A DNA stretch of 64,000 nucleotides. Origin: Chengkuizengella sediminis (GTDB lineage: Bacteria > Bacillota > Bacilli > Paenibacillales > KCTC-33759). The notes under the pieces were generated by a model that was not told where the DNA came from, ran no database searches, and saw only the letters and a program-made list of their open reading frames with translations. Below are positions 28,728 through 37,447 of the stretch, in pieces (the first letter of the stretch is position 1; each line of letters starts with the position of its first letter). Both the position numbers and the translations under genes were made by a program. The stretch spans positions 62,001 to 126,000 of the forward strand of contig NZ_SIJC01000003.1 in NCBI RefSeq assembly GCF_010078385.1, written 5' to 3'.

Positions 28728-31700
28728 TTAATAAGTTTCTCCTGTCGTCGTATCAAAAAGCTTAGACCCGGCAATTAAGATACTTCCTTGTGATCCCTGG
28801 TCGGCAGAAACTGGATAAATTTCATACTCAAAAGTATCTGATCCATTGTTAATAGGGAACGAATAATCTATGGAATAATATTCCCATTGGTTCGTTATTG
28901 TAAAATCTCTTAACTCATAACTGTTATTCGAATAATCTCTAACAATGAACCTAACCTCTTGCGAAGCAGATCCGTCTGCCGTTTTTAGCCACGCACCAAG
29001 TCTAACAGTTTTCTCTGATAGATTTCTAATATTTGTAAATTGAGAAATAGAAGAGTATTCATTACTTGGTGCAGTAGATGTTAGTTGATAAATGGGTGCA
29101 TCTCCTATGACAGAATTCATAGATTCAATTTTGGTGTTATCGTAAATGTCAAAGCCATTCAAGGCTACTCTATGAAAATTTGCTCCAGCAACTAAGACGC
29201 TTCCTTGTGATCCTTGCATAGAAGTAGCTGGATAAATATATGCATCTACCTTTGTACTGCCACTAGAAAATGTATAGTCTATGGAATGATATACCCACTG
29301 ATCCGTTGCTGTAAAATATCGGAATCCAGTTCCGTTACCTAAATCATCTTTAAGCATAAGAGTAACCTCTTGAGAAGGAGATCCGTCTGCTGTTTTTAGC
29401 CACACACCAAATTCATAACTATCCCCACTACTAAGCCATAGATCATATATCGTTTTTCTAATCCAAGACCAATTATCACTTGGCGCAGTAGATGTTAGTT
29501 GATAAACTGGAGAGCCATCTTGCACCATTCCCGTGACGTGCATTGCATCTGTATTTTGAAAAGTATCAAAACCAGGGTATGAATCTGAAAAAGGAACTTC
29601 AGGACTCGAAGGAGGAACGGGTCTGGATGAGTCCAATGCTTCTACTTTAATAGAACTAACCGTATTTTCACCAATAGGATTGTCACTTAGATCTGGATCG
29701 TATTTAGTTTCCGTTTCACTCGTACCGCCAAAACCAGATTCCGGGTACAGTCTTGCTCGATAACCGATAGCAATAATTGAACTTAGTGAATTATCTGGGA
29801 AATTCACTTCTGGGTCTTCTATTGTTCTCCATTCTCCGGCGGTGTGTATTTCACTTAGTCCATTATGCCCATAATTTCTATCATCAAATAAATAAACACC
29901 TTTACTTAAAATTTTAAAAGATGACATTGCATTATCCCCTACATTCCCACTACTTCCCAAGTAACTATCTCTACGTTTAATGACTTGCACCCTACCTCCA
30001 TAATCGCGGTGCTGATATAATAAAGCTGCATAGTCCCCGATCACTAGAACGGATGATAAGGAATCATTCTGCCAAGTTTGATAAGAGCGAGAACAACCAC
30101 GATCACTATCACTAAAAGGACAATCCCATCGATCTTGACGTGCTTCACACCATCCATTAAAATCACGTTCCTTGCAGAACCAAACACCTTTGCCCCATAA
30201 GATTTTATATGATGAAGCTGCATTGTCACCCACAGCGGTACCACCATCAGCAGGAATAGCAATAGGATCTGCCCAATTTTCTGTAATAAAAGAGTACCTT
30301 CCTCCAAAATCATCGTCATATAGGACTACTCCATGCTTACTACCAACAACTTTCACCGATTGTATATCGTTATTTGCCATATTTCCACGTGGTAACTCAT
30401 ATTCTTCATGACCATATAGATATCCTAATTGAGGTCTATAAGTTTCAACTTGAGCCAAACCATAATACTCTTCCCCAGGAAATAAATAGACGCCCTCTGT
30501 TTGGGGTTGTACTCTTATAGCAGACACGATATCCGATCCTATAACTTTTTCCTCAAAGTCAGGAACCTGAGCAAATCCGTCCTCCGTGAAAATCGACTGC
30601 ATTCTATCCCAGTCCCCGTAGTTATCGAAAACCTCAACCATTACGTTTCCTTGAACTAACATTGAAGACAACTTATTATCAAAATTAAACAATGGCTCAC
30701 CTAAATCGGTTATGAATTGATCTTTGGACACTGTAATACAATCCCCATTGAAGCCTGCATTAGAAAACAAAAACGCAGTATCTGTCACTGTAAAATCATT
30801 TCCAACTCTAGTAGGTGCTGATGAAACTGGTTGACCATTAATAAGTGCTTCTCTTACAATATAGAAATCTTCATTGGGATTTACCAATAATTCATCATAT
30901 AACTCGGCAGATAGGTTTATAGAAGTACTTGTCCCTTCATATGAACCTAGAAATGTCGAGCTTCCTGGAATAGATGGGTCTCCAATATATATTTTATAAT
31001 AAGTTCTTTCCCCAGGATCAATTTGATTTTGGCCAACACCCCAAACAAATGGAATGGAACAACCAACGACTAAATCTCCCAACATTGCGGGTGTTACTTC
31101 TGCAGTTATAGAAACTCTGTTACTTTCTTCTGACACTATTTTAGTATCTTCTTCGCCATCAATGGTATCAGAACGAAAAGTCCGGACATAATAATCAGTT
31201 ACTTCTCCCGGTACTACTCTTCTATCAATCCAACTCGTTCTTGATGGGTCTCTGATCACTTCAACAATAGCATCATTTTTATATACAAGGTAGCCCTGCA
31301 AATCGACATTACTCGATTGAGTCCAGCGAAGTTCTGCTGTTAATGCTCCATAATCTACATTATAAACTGCTAATTGAGGCACATCGAAGTCAGGTCTTTC
31401 TGGAACAATAGGTATTGTCATATCATGATAGACTGGAGTTGCCATTTCTTGAATATACGAGTTCATATCAAGTCTAAGTCCGAAATCATCTATGTTATCC
31501 ATAGCTTGTTGTAATTCGCTAAAATATGGTGCATCTGCATAATTCACTTTTACTCGCGTGATTAATTTATAAATAGCATACCTGTAATCTTGCGTATTAT
31601 CCGCACCAAGTTCGAATATTTTCCTTACTGTTTCTTGTTCTGATACGGTTCTACTAAACATTGTTTGATTGGTAGACGAAGAAGTGTATTCAAATTGATG

Positions 31701-32477
31701 ACCTCCTCCGAAATTAAGACCAAATGCTGTTGCTCCATAATTAACATTATGAGTTACTCCACTTCCATGTGTAAGCGCCGCCATTTGCTGTTCTTGTACT
31801 GTTAAACCAATTTGACTCCAATACTCTATACGCGCTGTGCCTCCATTATCTTTAGTTCCTTCATCATCTTTTCTCCACCATTCTTCAACATCTAACGTAA
31901 GACCTTGAGCAAAGCGTGAATTATGATTTAATAAAAGTGTAATTTGATTCGGTGCTTCAGCTGGAAATGAAGAGTGTAACGTTTCTGTATTTGGATGATA
32001 CGCAGCTACAAACGTATCAACCCCAGGAGTTTCATATTCGTTTAATGCAGTATTTAAAAAGCTTATATTTTGATTTGCTAGATTGCTGAAATACTCAGGA
32101 GAATAGTAATTATTTTGATCGCCGGAATCTACAATAAAATTAACTGGAATGTAATTCGTTTCTGCTGCACTCAAACCTTCATAGATTGTTCTAGTTTCGT
32201 AAGTATTTTCTGGAAATGGTTCCTGATTTGAGATCATAGCTGGCTCTTCAAGCTCAGGCAATAGATAACGATGACCATCTAAATCTATGGCTCCTGTTGC
32301 TTCTCTAGGTGCATCTGTTTCAGGAATATATGCCTTATGAGTACCACGATCGATCGTCACATATCCTTTCTCAATTATATTTGCGTGTACTTCTGTAGCA
32401 GCGAGCACACTCATTGCCATAAAAATGAATAAAGATATCACACAAATCAATAAATTATTTGTTCTAAACACAATCAT
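28728..32477 (-). CDS. Secreted pore-former-like/beta-gamma-crystallin protein with two CBM-like modules
   Basis: 1249 residues, last and longest of five tandem paralogues. Signal peptide (residues 1-32, ending EVHA). Residues about 125-345 form a beta-rich domain with the family signature LLLNHNSRFAQGLTLDVEEWW and a Ser/Thr-rich alternating stretch. FN3-like domain about 366-460, second beta-sandwich 470-560 (DLVVGCSIPFVW). From 569 to 945 come eight Greek-key crystallin motifs, several ending in the Ca-binding form N/D-N/D-x-x-S/T-S (DNKLSS, DNAMSS, DNSLSS). Unique to this copy are two about 130-residue repeats (972-1100 and 1110-1249) with VYQLTSTAPS and LKTADGS, like CBM4/9-type carbohydrate-binding modules. 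Site AAAGGGAGG before ATG. Function unknown; extracellular binding or toxin role is inference. Confidence 0.85.
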   Translation of the reverse strand: MIVFRTNNLLICVISLFIFMAMSVLAATEVHANIIEKGYVTIDRGTHKAYIPETDAPREATGAIDLDGHRYLLPELEEPAMISNQEPFPENTYETRTIYEGLSAAETNYIPVNFIVDSGDQNNYYSPEYFSNLANQNISFLNTALNEYETPGVDTFVAAYHPNTETLHSSFPAEAPNQITLLLNHNSRFAQGLTLDVEEWWRKDDEGTKDNGGTARIEYWSQIGLTVQEQQMAALTHGSGVTHNVNYGATAFGLNFGGGHQFEYTSSSTNQTMFSRTVSEQETVRKIFELGADNTQDYRYAIYKLITRVKVNYADAPYFSELQQAMDNIDDFGLRLDMNSYIQEMATPVYHDMTIPIVPERPDFDVPQLAVYNVDYGALTAELRWTQSSNVDLQGYLVYKNDAIVEVIRDPSRTSWIDRRVVPGEVTDYYVRTFRSDTIDGEEDTKIVSEESNRVSITAEVTPAMLGDLVVGCSIPFVWGVGQNQIDPGERTYYKIYIGDPSIPGSSTFLGSYEGTSTSINLSAELYDELLVNPNEDFYIVREALINGQPVSSAPTRVGNDFTVTDTAFLFSNAGFNGDCITVSKDQFITDLGEPLFNFDNKLSSMLVQGNVMVEVFDNYGDWDRMQSIFTEDGFAQVPDFEEKVIGSDIVSAIRVQPQTEGVYLFPGEEYYGLAQVETYRPQLGYLYGHEEYELPRGNMANNDIQSVKVVGSKHGVVLYDDDFGGRYSFITENWADPIAIPADGGTAVGDNAASSYKILWGKGVWFCKERDFNGWCEARQDRWDCPFSDSDRGCSRSYQTWQNDSLSSVLVIGDYAALLYQHRDYGGRVQVIKRRDSYLGSSGNVGDNAMSSFKILSKGVYLFDDRNYGHNGLSEIHTAGEWRTIEDPEVNFPDNSLSSIIAIGYRARLYPESGFGGTSETETKYDPDLSDNPIGENTVSSIKVEALDSSRPVPPSSPEVPFSDSYPGFDTFQNTDAMHVTGMVQDGSPVYQLTSTAPSDNWSWIRKTIYDLWLSSGDSYEFGVWLKTADGSPSQEVTLMLKDDLGNGTGFRYFTATDQWVYHSIDYTFSSGSTKVDAYIYPATSMQGSQGSVLVAGANFHRVALNGFDIYDNTKIESMNSVIGDAPIYQLTSTAPSNEYSSISQFTNIRNLSEKTVRLGAWLKTADGSASQEVRFIVRDYSNNSYELRDFTITNQWEYYSIDYSFPINNGSDTFEYEIYPVSADQGSQGSILIAGSKLFDTTTGETY

Positions 32478-32531
32478 TATTAATTCCTCCCTTTAAATTA
32501 CTCTTAAATATACGATAAACCCTATATGGTA

Positions 32532-32547
32532 GTTTGTTATAACTAAT
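32532..32547 (-). promoter_or_regulatory. Divergent copy of the shared palindrome
   Basis: GTTTGTTATAACTAAT, 55 bases upstream of the 1249-residue gene. Compared with the other four copies the leader is much shorter and the TTGAAT -35 box is missing; a TATAAT (32546-32551) is adjacent. Confidence 0.5.
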
Positions 32548-32677
32548 TATAATTAAACTTTTGGAAAATCCATTTAAAACAAAGATGACTTCTGTTAGTT
32601 CAGATATCAACTTCAATGTTTTATAGTCTTTTTAATAATGTCATTGAAAGAGGATATAAAATAAAAATGCTCCTTTT

Positions 32678-34054
32678 TCACTCAACCAAAGGTGTCAAAC
32701 CTATAGAACTTTCAGAAGGCACCAAAGGGTACAAACCTATAGCGCGACTCACATTTTCAACATGAGAATATATCATACTGTAACTTGGATTAAGTCCTTT
32801 TACTATTCCATAAAGTTTATCTGCTGAATAAACTGTGCCCCCACTGTCACCGCCTTGTGCACTAACATCTGTTCCTCTTAAATTAGTAAAAGTTGATCCA
32901 CTGATTTGGTATCCAACATTTCTGCTTAGTAGAGTTCCACATGTTACCCCAGTCCTACTGCCTGTTTTACAGACCACTTCTCCTACAGTATCGTTTGATG
33001 CGTGCTGATAACTTGTTAAGGATGTTATTCCGTAAGATAATACTTCATTCGTTGCGGTTTCAGGAAGTAAAACTGAAATAGCCATAGCATCTGTATCTTT
33101 GTTATACTGCCAATACAAGCCACTTGCACGACCTATTTGATAGGTGTAATCATACTCAAACCAAAGTTCACCTGCTCTATACTCTCTGTAATCAAGAGCA
33201 CCATCACCATTATCATCGCTCATATTACAATGTGCGGCTGTAACAATATAGAAACTATTATTACTATCATATGCTGAGTAACCTGCTGAGCATCCAATTG
33301 GAGCTGTACCTGATCTGCTTTCTATTAATTCCCCACCTCTAGTGGGTGCAGCCAAATCGGTTGGTGCACTATCTTCTTCAATAAGAACAATAGGCTTTTC
33401 TCCAAATAAGTGATTAATATAATCAGAACTTTCAACATTTACATCAGAAATACCAATTAAAACTTGTTGATTTATAACATCTGTTGAGACTGTGTAAATT
33501 TCGATTCCCTCTTGTTGCATTAAATTTTTATTTTCCCATACTTCGGTTACAAGATTATCTAGCTCTTTTTCACTGTATTGAATTTCGAATGGAATAATTT
33601 GATCTCCATATTCTGCTAGAAGCTCTTTAAACATTTTTTTATTTTTATCACCATTTTTATTTTTAACTCCCACTTTCAATTTTCCACCTTTTTTTTGATC
33701 GATGTATAAAATGGTTTCGTCAATACCTTTTTCTCTTATCTTACTTTTGATTACGGGGATCTCATCATTTTGAAACCCCACTCTGCGGTCTAATTCTTTT
33801 TCTTCCTCCCTAGTCAAAGCGACTCCATATTTACTTTCACCGGATTTTATATCAGATTTATTTTCAGAAATAATCTTCTTAACATGATCTTCATCTTTAT
33901 TTAATCCAAACTTTTCTCTGAATTCAATGTTGGATTTATATTCTTTATCAGAATTTGAAGCAGAGACTATACTTGAATCTAAGTTTGAAGATATAGTAAG
34001 AATGATCATTAAAATAGCAATTAATAATGAGTAAATCTTTTTTCTATTAAACAT
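32678..34054 (-). CDS. Secreted trypsin-fold serine protease with propeptide and EF-hand-like loop
   Basis: 458 residues from ATG 34054 (site GGAGG, 7 bases); the frame runs 28 codons further upstream without a site. Signal peptide 1-30, charged propeptide to about 240, then an S1 protease: His275 in TAAHC, Asp322 in TDAMA, Ser404 in GGDSGG, as in alpha-lytic/streptogrisin-type enzymes. Right after the catalytic His lies DDNGDGALDYREY, which has the 1-3-5-12 pattern of an EF-hand calcium loop. It lies between two crystallin-type genes, separated from the upstream one only by hairpin T2, and has no obvious promoter of its own, so it may be read by read-through. It could process the neighbouring secreted proteins. 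Confidence 0.9.
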   Translation of the reverse strand: MFNRKKIYSLLIAILMIILTISSNLDSSIVSASNSDKEYKSNIEFREKFGLNKDEDHVKKIISENKSDIKSGESKYGVALTREEEKELDRRVGFQNDEIPVIKSKIREKGIDETILYIDQKKGGKLKVGVKNKNGDKNKKMFKELLAEYGDQIIPFEIQYSEKELDNLVTEVWENKNLMQQEGIEIYTVSTDVINQQVLIGISDVNVESSDYINHLFGEKPIVLIEEDSAPTDLAAPTRGGELIESRSGTAPIGCSAGYSAYDSNNSFYIVTAAHCNMSDDNGDGALDYREYRAGELWFEYDYTYQIGRASGLYWQYNKDTDAMAISVLLPETATNEVLSYGITSLTSYQHASNDTVGEVVCKTGSRTGVTCGTLLSRNVGYQISGSTFTNLRGTDVSAQGGDSGGTVYSADKLYGIVKGLNPSYSMIYSHVENVSRAIGLYPLVPSESSIGLTPLVE

Positions 34055-34106
34055 AAAGTAACCTCCATAAAGAATTAGCAAGAACAAAATGTAATACTTC
34101 AATATA

Positions 34107-34170
34107 AAGAGGAGCAGTCCCCTATGTGAATGTTTCAAACAATAATTCGCTAGTTGAGACTGCTCCTCTT
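34107..34170 (-). terminator. Family terminator hairpin T2
   Basis: 13-bp stem AAGAGGAGCAGTC/GACTGCTCCTCTT starting two bases after the stop of the 968-residue gene, tail CTTTATATTG. The loop of about 38 bases keeps AACATTCACAT as in the other copies. Confidence 0.85.
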
Positions 34171-34172
34171 AT

Positions 34173-37079
34173 TCATTCTTCAATTATGACCTCTTCAACT
34201 ACGATAGAACTTGCAGCATTATTTCCAATAGTATTGTCACTTAAATCTGGATCGTAGCGAGTTCCACTAGGTTTATCAATAAACACTTCACTTGTTCCGC
34301 TTTCTCCAAAACCAATATCATCGTAAACTGTTGCTTTATAACCGACAACAAATATTGAACTTAGTGTATTTTCTTGAAAACCTATCCAATCCGTTGATCT
34401 ATATTCTCCGGGTGAGTCTATTTTTACGTATCCGCCATCCCGAGTATAATTAGCATCATTCATTAAATAAACACCTTTTCCGAAAATTTTAAACGAACTA
34501 GCTTCATTATCCCCTATATTGCTAGCATGACTACCCACAACAGCATCTCTATGTCTAATGGCTTGAACTCTACCTCCATAACTATTGTTTTGATATAATG
34601 CAACGCCAAAGTCCCCAATAGTTAGCACGGATGATACGCTACCGAATCCCCCATCACAACTTCCAAGGAATTCACATTCACCATTTTCATAACCAAAGCC
34701 ATTAAGAAGTCTTGGCTCAAGTCTGTAAAATTTATTTTCTCCTGAAAAATTAGGTTCTCTGAATAACCAGACACCTCCAAAATTGGGATTTCCATCATAG
34801 AAGAGTCTAAGTGATGAGGTTTGGTTATCACCAACACGAGAAATAGATTCTCCCCAATCCTCTTTTATTACAGAAACTGTACCTAAAAAATTGCGATGCT
34901 CATAAAGAGCTACTGCATAAGGACCTTTAACTTTTACCGAAGATATAGTATCTTCCCCTATTATGTCATTCAGAACTTTATAGTTATATTCATTTATACC
35001 AACATCCCACCATTCACCAACATATTCTAGAAACTTTAATTCACCTGTATAATCTGATCCAGAAAATAAATAGACACCATTTTGTTGTCCTAATACCCAT
35101 ATGGAAGATGCATTGTCCACTCCGATAATCATATCGTCAAAGTCACGAACCTGAGCAAATCCGTCCTCCTCTGTGAAAATTGTTTGCGTATACCCTTCAA
35201 AGTTTACCTCTGGGAATAGACGAACATATATATTTCCTTGAACTAACATTGAAGCCAAATCGTTATCAAAATTGTAGGCACGACCACTCAAATTTATTCT
35301 TTGATCCTTACTTACTGTTACACAGTCTCCATTAAAGCCTGTATTAGAAAACAAAAATGCAGTTTCTGTAACCGTAAAATGATTAGGAATTCCAGTAGCT
35401 GGAGATTGAATTAATCTTCCATTATAAATTACTTCTTTCACAATATAGAAATCTTCATTTTGATTTGCCAATAATACGTCATACAACTCAGAAGATATGT
35501 TTACAGAAGTGTCAGTTCCTTCATACGAACCCATAAATATCCCGCCCAAAGCTGGGTCTCCAATATATAATTTATAATAAGTTCTTTCACCAGTAGGAAT
35601 TTGATCATCTGTCCAGACAAATGGAATGGAACAACCAACGGTCATTGCTCTAAAAATTGGGGCTGTTAATTCTGTCCTTACGCTAACTACATTACTAGAA
35701 AGTGACAACGTTGTGTAGGGTCTTCTGATATCAAAGAAATAATCAGTTTTTATCGATTTGACATAATAGGTATTGTTTTTGTCAGGTTCTACTTCCGTGT
35801 CAATCCAACTCGTTCGTGTTGGATCTGTGATATATAATGCAACCATATCATTTTTATACACTGCAAAACCTTCCACATTCGGATCTGTCACTTGATCCCA
35901 AGAAAGTGTTGTCGTTAAGTCTCGAAAATCTGATTTAGCTACAAGATTTTGAGGTCTTTCTAATCCTGGATCAACTTGATAGATAGGTCTTTCAACAGCT
36001 ATATGCATTGAATTCTCCATTTGGGTAACATAAGAGTTCATATCAGGTCTAAGTCCGTAATCATCTAAATCTTCCACAAAAACGTTATCTAATTCGCTGA
36101 AATGAAGGCCACTTGTATAATTCACTTTTGTTCGTGTGACTAAACCATACACAGCCCACTTGTAATCATTTTGTCCAGAAAACTGCCCAAAAGTGTAGGA
36201 AATATCCTCTGTTCTAGCTGATTCAACTGTTCTAGTAAATGCATATCCTCGTGCGTCCGAATATTCGTAACTCAGGTCAATAGACGCTGACCAACCAGTG
36301 CCACTTATTGGGTCTCCTACTCTATATTCCGCGCCAATATCTACTCCAAATCCATGTGTAAGAAGCGCTGATTCCTGCTGTGACTCAGTTAAACCCCATT
36401 CTTGTCTAATACTATACGTTGTTTCTCCTCCACCTATTCGACCATCTTGCTGAGTTAAATCCCACCATTCCTCAACATCTAACGTGAGACCTTCAGCAAA
36501 GTATGAATTTTTATCTAGTAAAAGTGTGAGCTGTTCCGGAGTATCACCCATTAATGGGAATACATCTAAAAATTGATGTGTACCTGGATCATAAATAGAT
36601 TTGAACGTATCAATAAAAGGATCATATTCATTTAAGGCATTATTTAATTCGCTTAATGGCTTTCCTTCAAGTCCTTCGTAATAATCAGAATTGTAGTAAT
36701 GACCATTGGCACCATCCATAAATATATCAAAATTAACGGGTATATATTCCCATGGTTCTATTCCTCGATAAATGCTTCTAGATTCATATGTATCATCTGG
36801 AAATACCTCATTTCCTGTAAAAGCAGGGATGTTAAGATCAGGATGTTCGTATTCATTACTGCTCAAATCTGAAGCTCCATTTAAACCTTTAGCTTCTAAA
36901 TCCACAGCCACTGTTTCTTCAGGTATATATAGCCGATAGTCACCATAATCAATCTCCACAAATCCATCACTAACAGCGTTTACCTTTACAGCATCAAATA
37001 CGCTTATTGTCATCAATATGGATAAAGATATCACACAAATGATAAAACTAGATAAAGTATCTTTTTTGAATATTGACAT
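34173..37079 (-). CDS. Secreted pore-former-like/beta-gamma-crystallin protein
   Basis: 968 residues, site AGGGGAGAGG before the ATG, signal peptide ending VNA near residue 35. N-terminal unknown domain with YIPVNFDIFMD, LLLDKNSYFAEGLTLDVEEWW and DISYTFGQFSGQNDYKWAVYGLVTRTKVNY; FN3-like domain about 380-473; beta-sandwich MTVGCSIPFVW; eight crystallin motifs from about 573 to the end (DNDLAS, DNASS, DNQTSS, DNEASS, ENTLSS, NNAASS). No CBM-like tail. It is closest in design to the 945-residue neighbour. Own promoter and operator at 37240-37284. Confidence 0.85.
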   Translation of the reverse strand: MSIFKKDTLSSFIICVISLSILMTISVFDAVKVNAVSDGFVEIDYGDYRLYIPEETVAVDLEAKGLNGASDLSSNEYEHPDLNIPAFTGNEVFPDDTYESRSIYRGIEPWEYIPVNFDIFMDGANGHYYNSDYYEGLEGKPLSELNNALNEYDPFIDTFKSIYDPGTHQFLDVFPLMGDTPEQLTLLLDKNSYFAEGLTLDVEEWWDLTQQDGRIGGGETTYSIRQEWGLTESQQESALLTHGFGVDIGAEYRVGDPISGTGWSASIDLSYEYSDARGYAFTRTVESARTEDISYTFGQFSGQNDYKWAVYGLVTRTKVNYTSGLHFSELDNVFVEDLDDYGLRPDMNSYVTQMENSMHIAVERPIYQVDPGLERPQNLVAKSDFRDLTTTLSWDQVTDPNVEGFAVYKNDMVALYITDPTRTSWIDTEVEPDKNNTYYVKSIKTDYFFDIRRPYTTLSLSSNVVSVRTELTAPIFRAMTVGCSIPFVWTDDQIPTGERTYYKLYIGDPALGGIFMGSYEGTDTSVNISSELYDVLLANQNEDFYIVKEVIYNGRLIQSPATGIPNHFTVTETAFLFSNTGFNGDCVTVSKDQRINLSGRAYNFDNDLASMLVQGNIYVRLFPEVNFEGYTQTIFTEEDGFAQVRDFDDMIIGVDNASSIWVLGQQNGVYLFSGSDYTGELKFLEYVGEWWDVGINEYNYKVLNDIIGEDTISSVKVKGPYAVALYEHRNFLGTVSVIKEDWGESISRVGDNQTSSLRLFYDGNPNFGGVWLFREPNFSGENKFYRLEPRLLNGFGYENGECEFLGSCDGGFGSVSSVLTIGDFGVALYQNNSYGGRVQAIRHRDAVVGSHASNIGDNEASSFKIFGKGVYLMNDANYTRDGGYVKIDSPGEYRSTDWIGFQENTLSSIFVVGYKATVYDDIGFGESGTSEVFIDKPSGTRYDPDLSDNTIGNNAASSIVVEEVIIEE

Positions 37080-37239
37080 GATTAATTCCTCTCCCCTTTA
37101 ATAAATTTGATTAAATTACCTTTTCTAAAAGAAAGCCCTTACATTTGATCATAGAGAACACCATAAAACAAATAGAAACGATCAATCTAGCATTGCGGTG
37201 TCATGCCCCCATTTATTTAATAGAATGATATTAAATATA

Positions 37240-37284
37240 GTAAGTTATAACTTACGTAATAAACATATATGTATAATCATTCAA
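37240..37284 (-). promoter_or_regulatory. Promoter with overlapping palindrome, 968-residue gene
   Basis: -35 TTGAAT (37279-37284), 17 bp, -10 TATTAC (37256-37261), then the perfect 16-bp palindrome GTAAGTTATAACTTAC (37240-37255) across the expected start point. Leader about 170 bases, with a conserved GAAAGCCCTTACATTT box (plus-strand reading, 37131-37146). Confidence 0.75.
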
Positions 37285-37369
37285 CAAAACATTCTCAAAG
37301 TTTTAAATTAACAAGTTTATAAACTTGTTATCTATGAGTCATTCGTACAGGATATAATACTTCAATATA

Positions 37370-37433
37370 AAGAGGAGCAGTCCCCTAGTATGAATGTGTC
37401 AAATATCAATTTTCTAATTGAACTGCTCCTCTT
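37370..37433 (-). terminator. Family terminator hairpin T3
   Basis: 12-bp stem AAGAGGAGCAGT/ACTGCTCCTCTT just behind the 945-residue gene; flanks and loop nearly identical to T2. Confidence 0.85.
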
Positions 37434-37447
37434 CTTTGTTTCTAATA

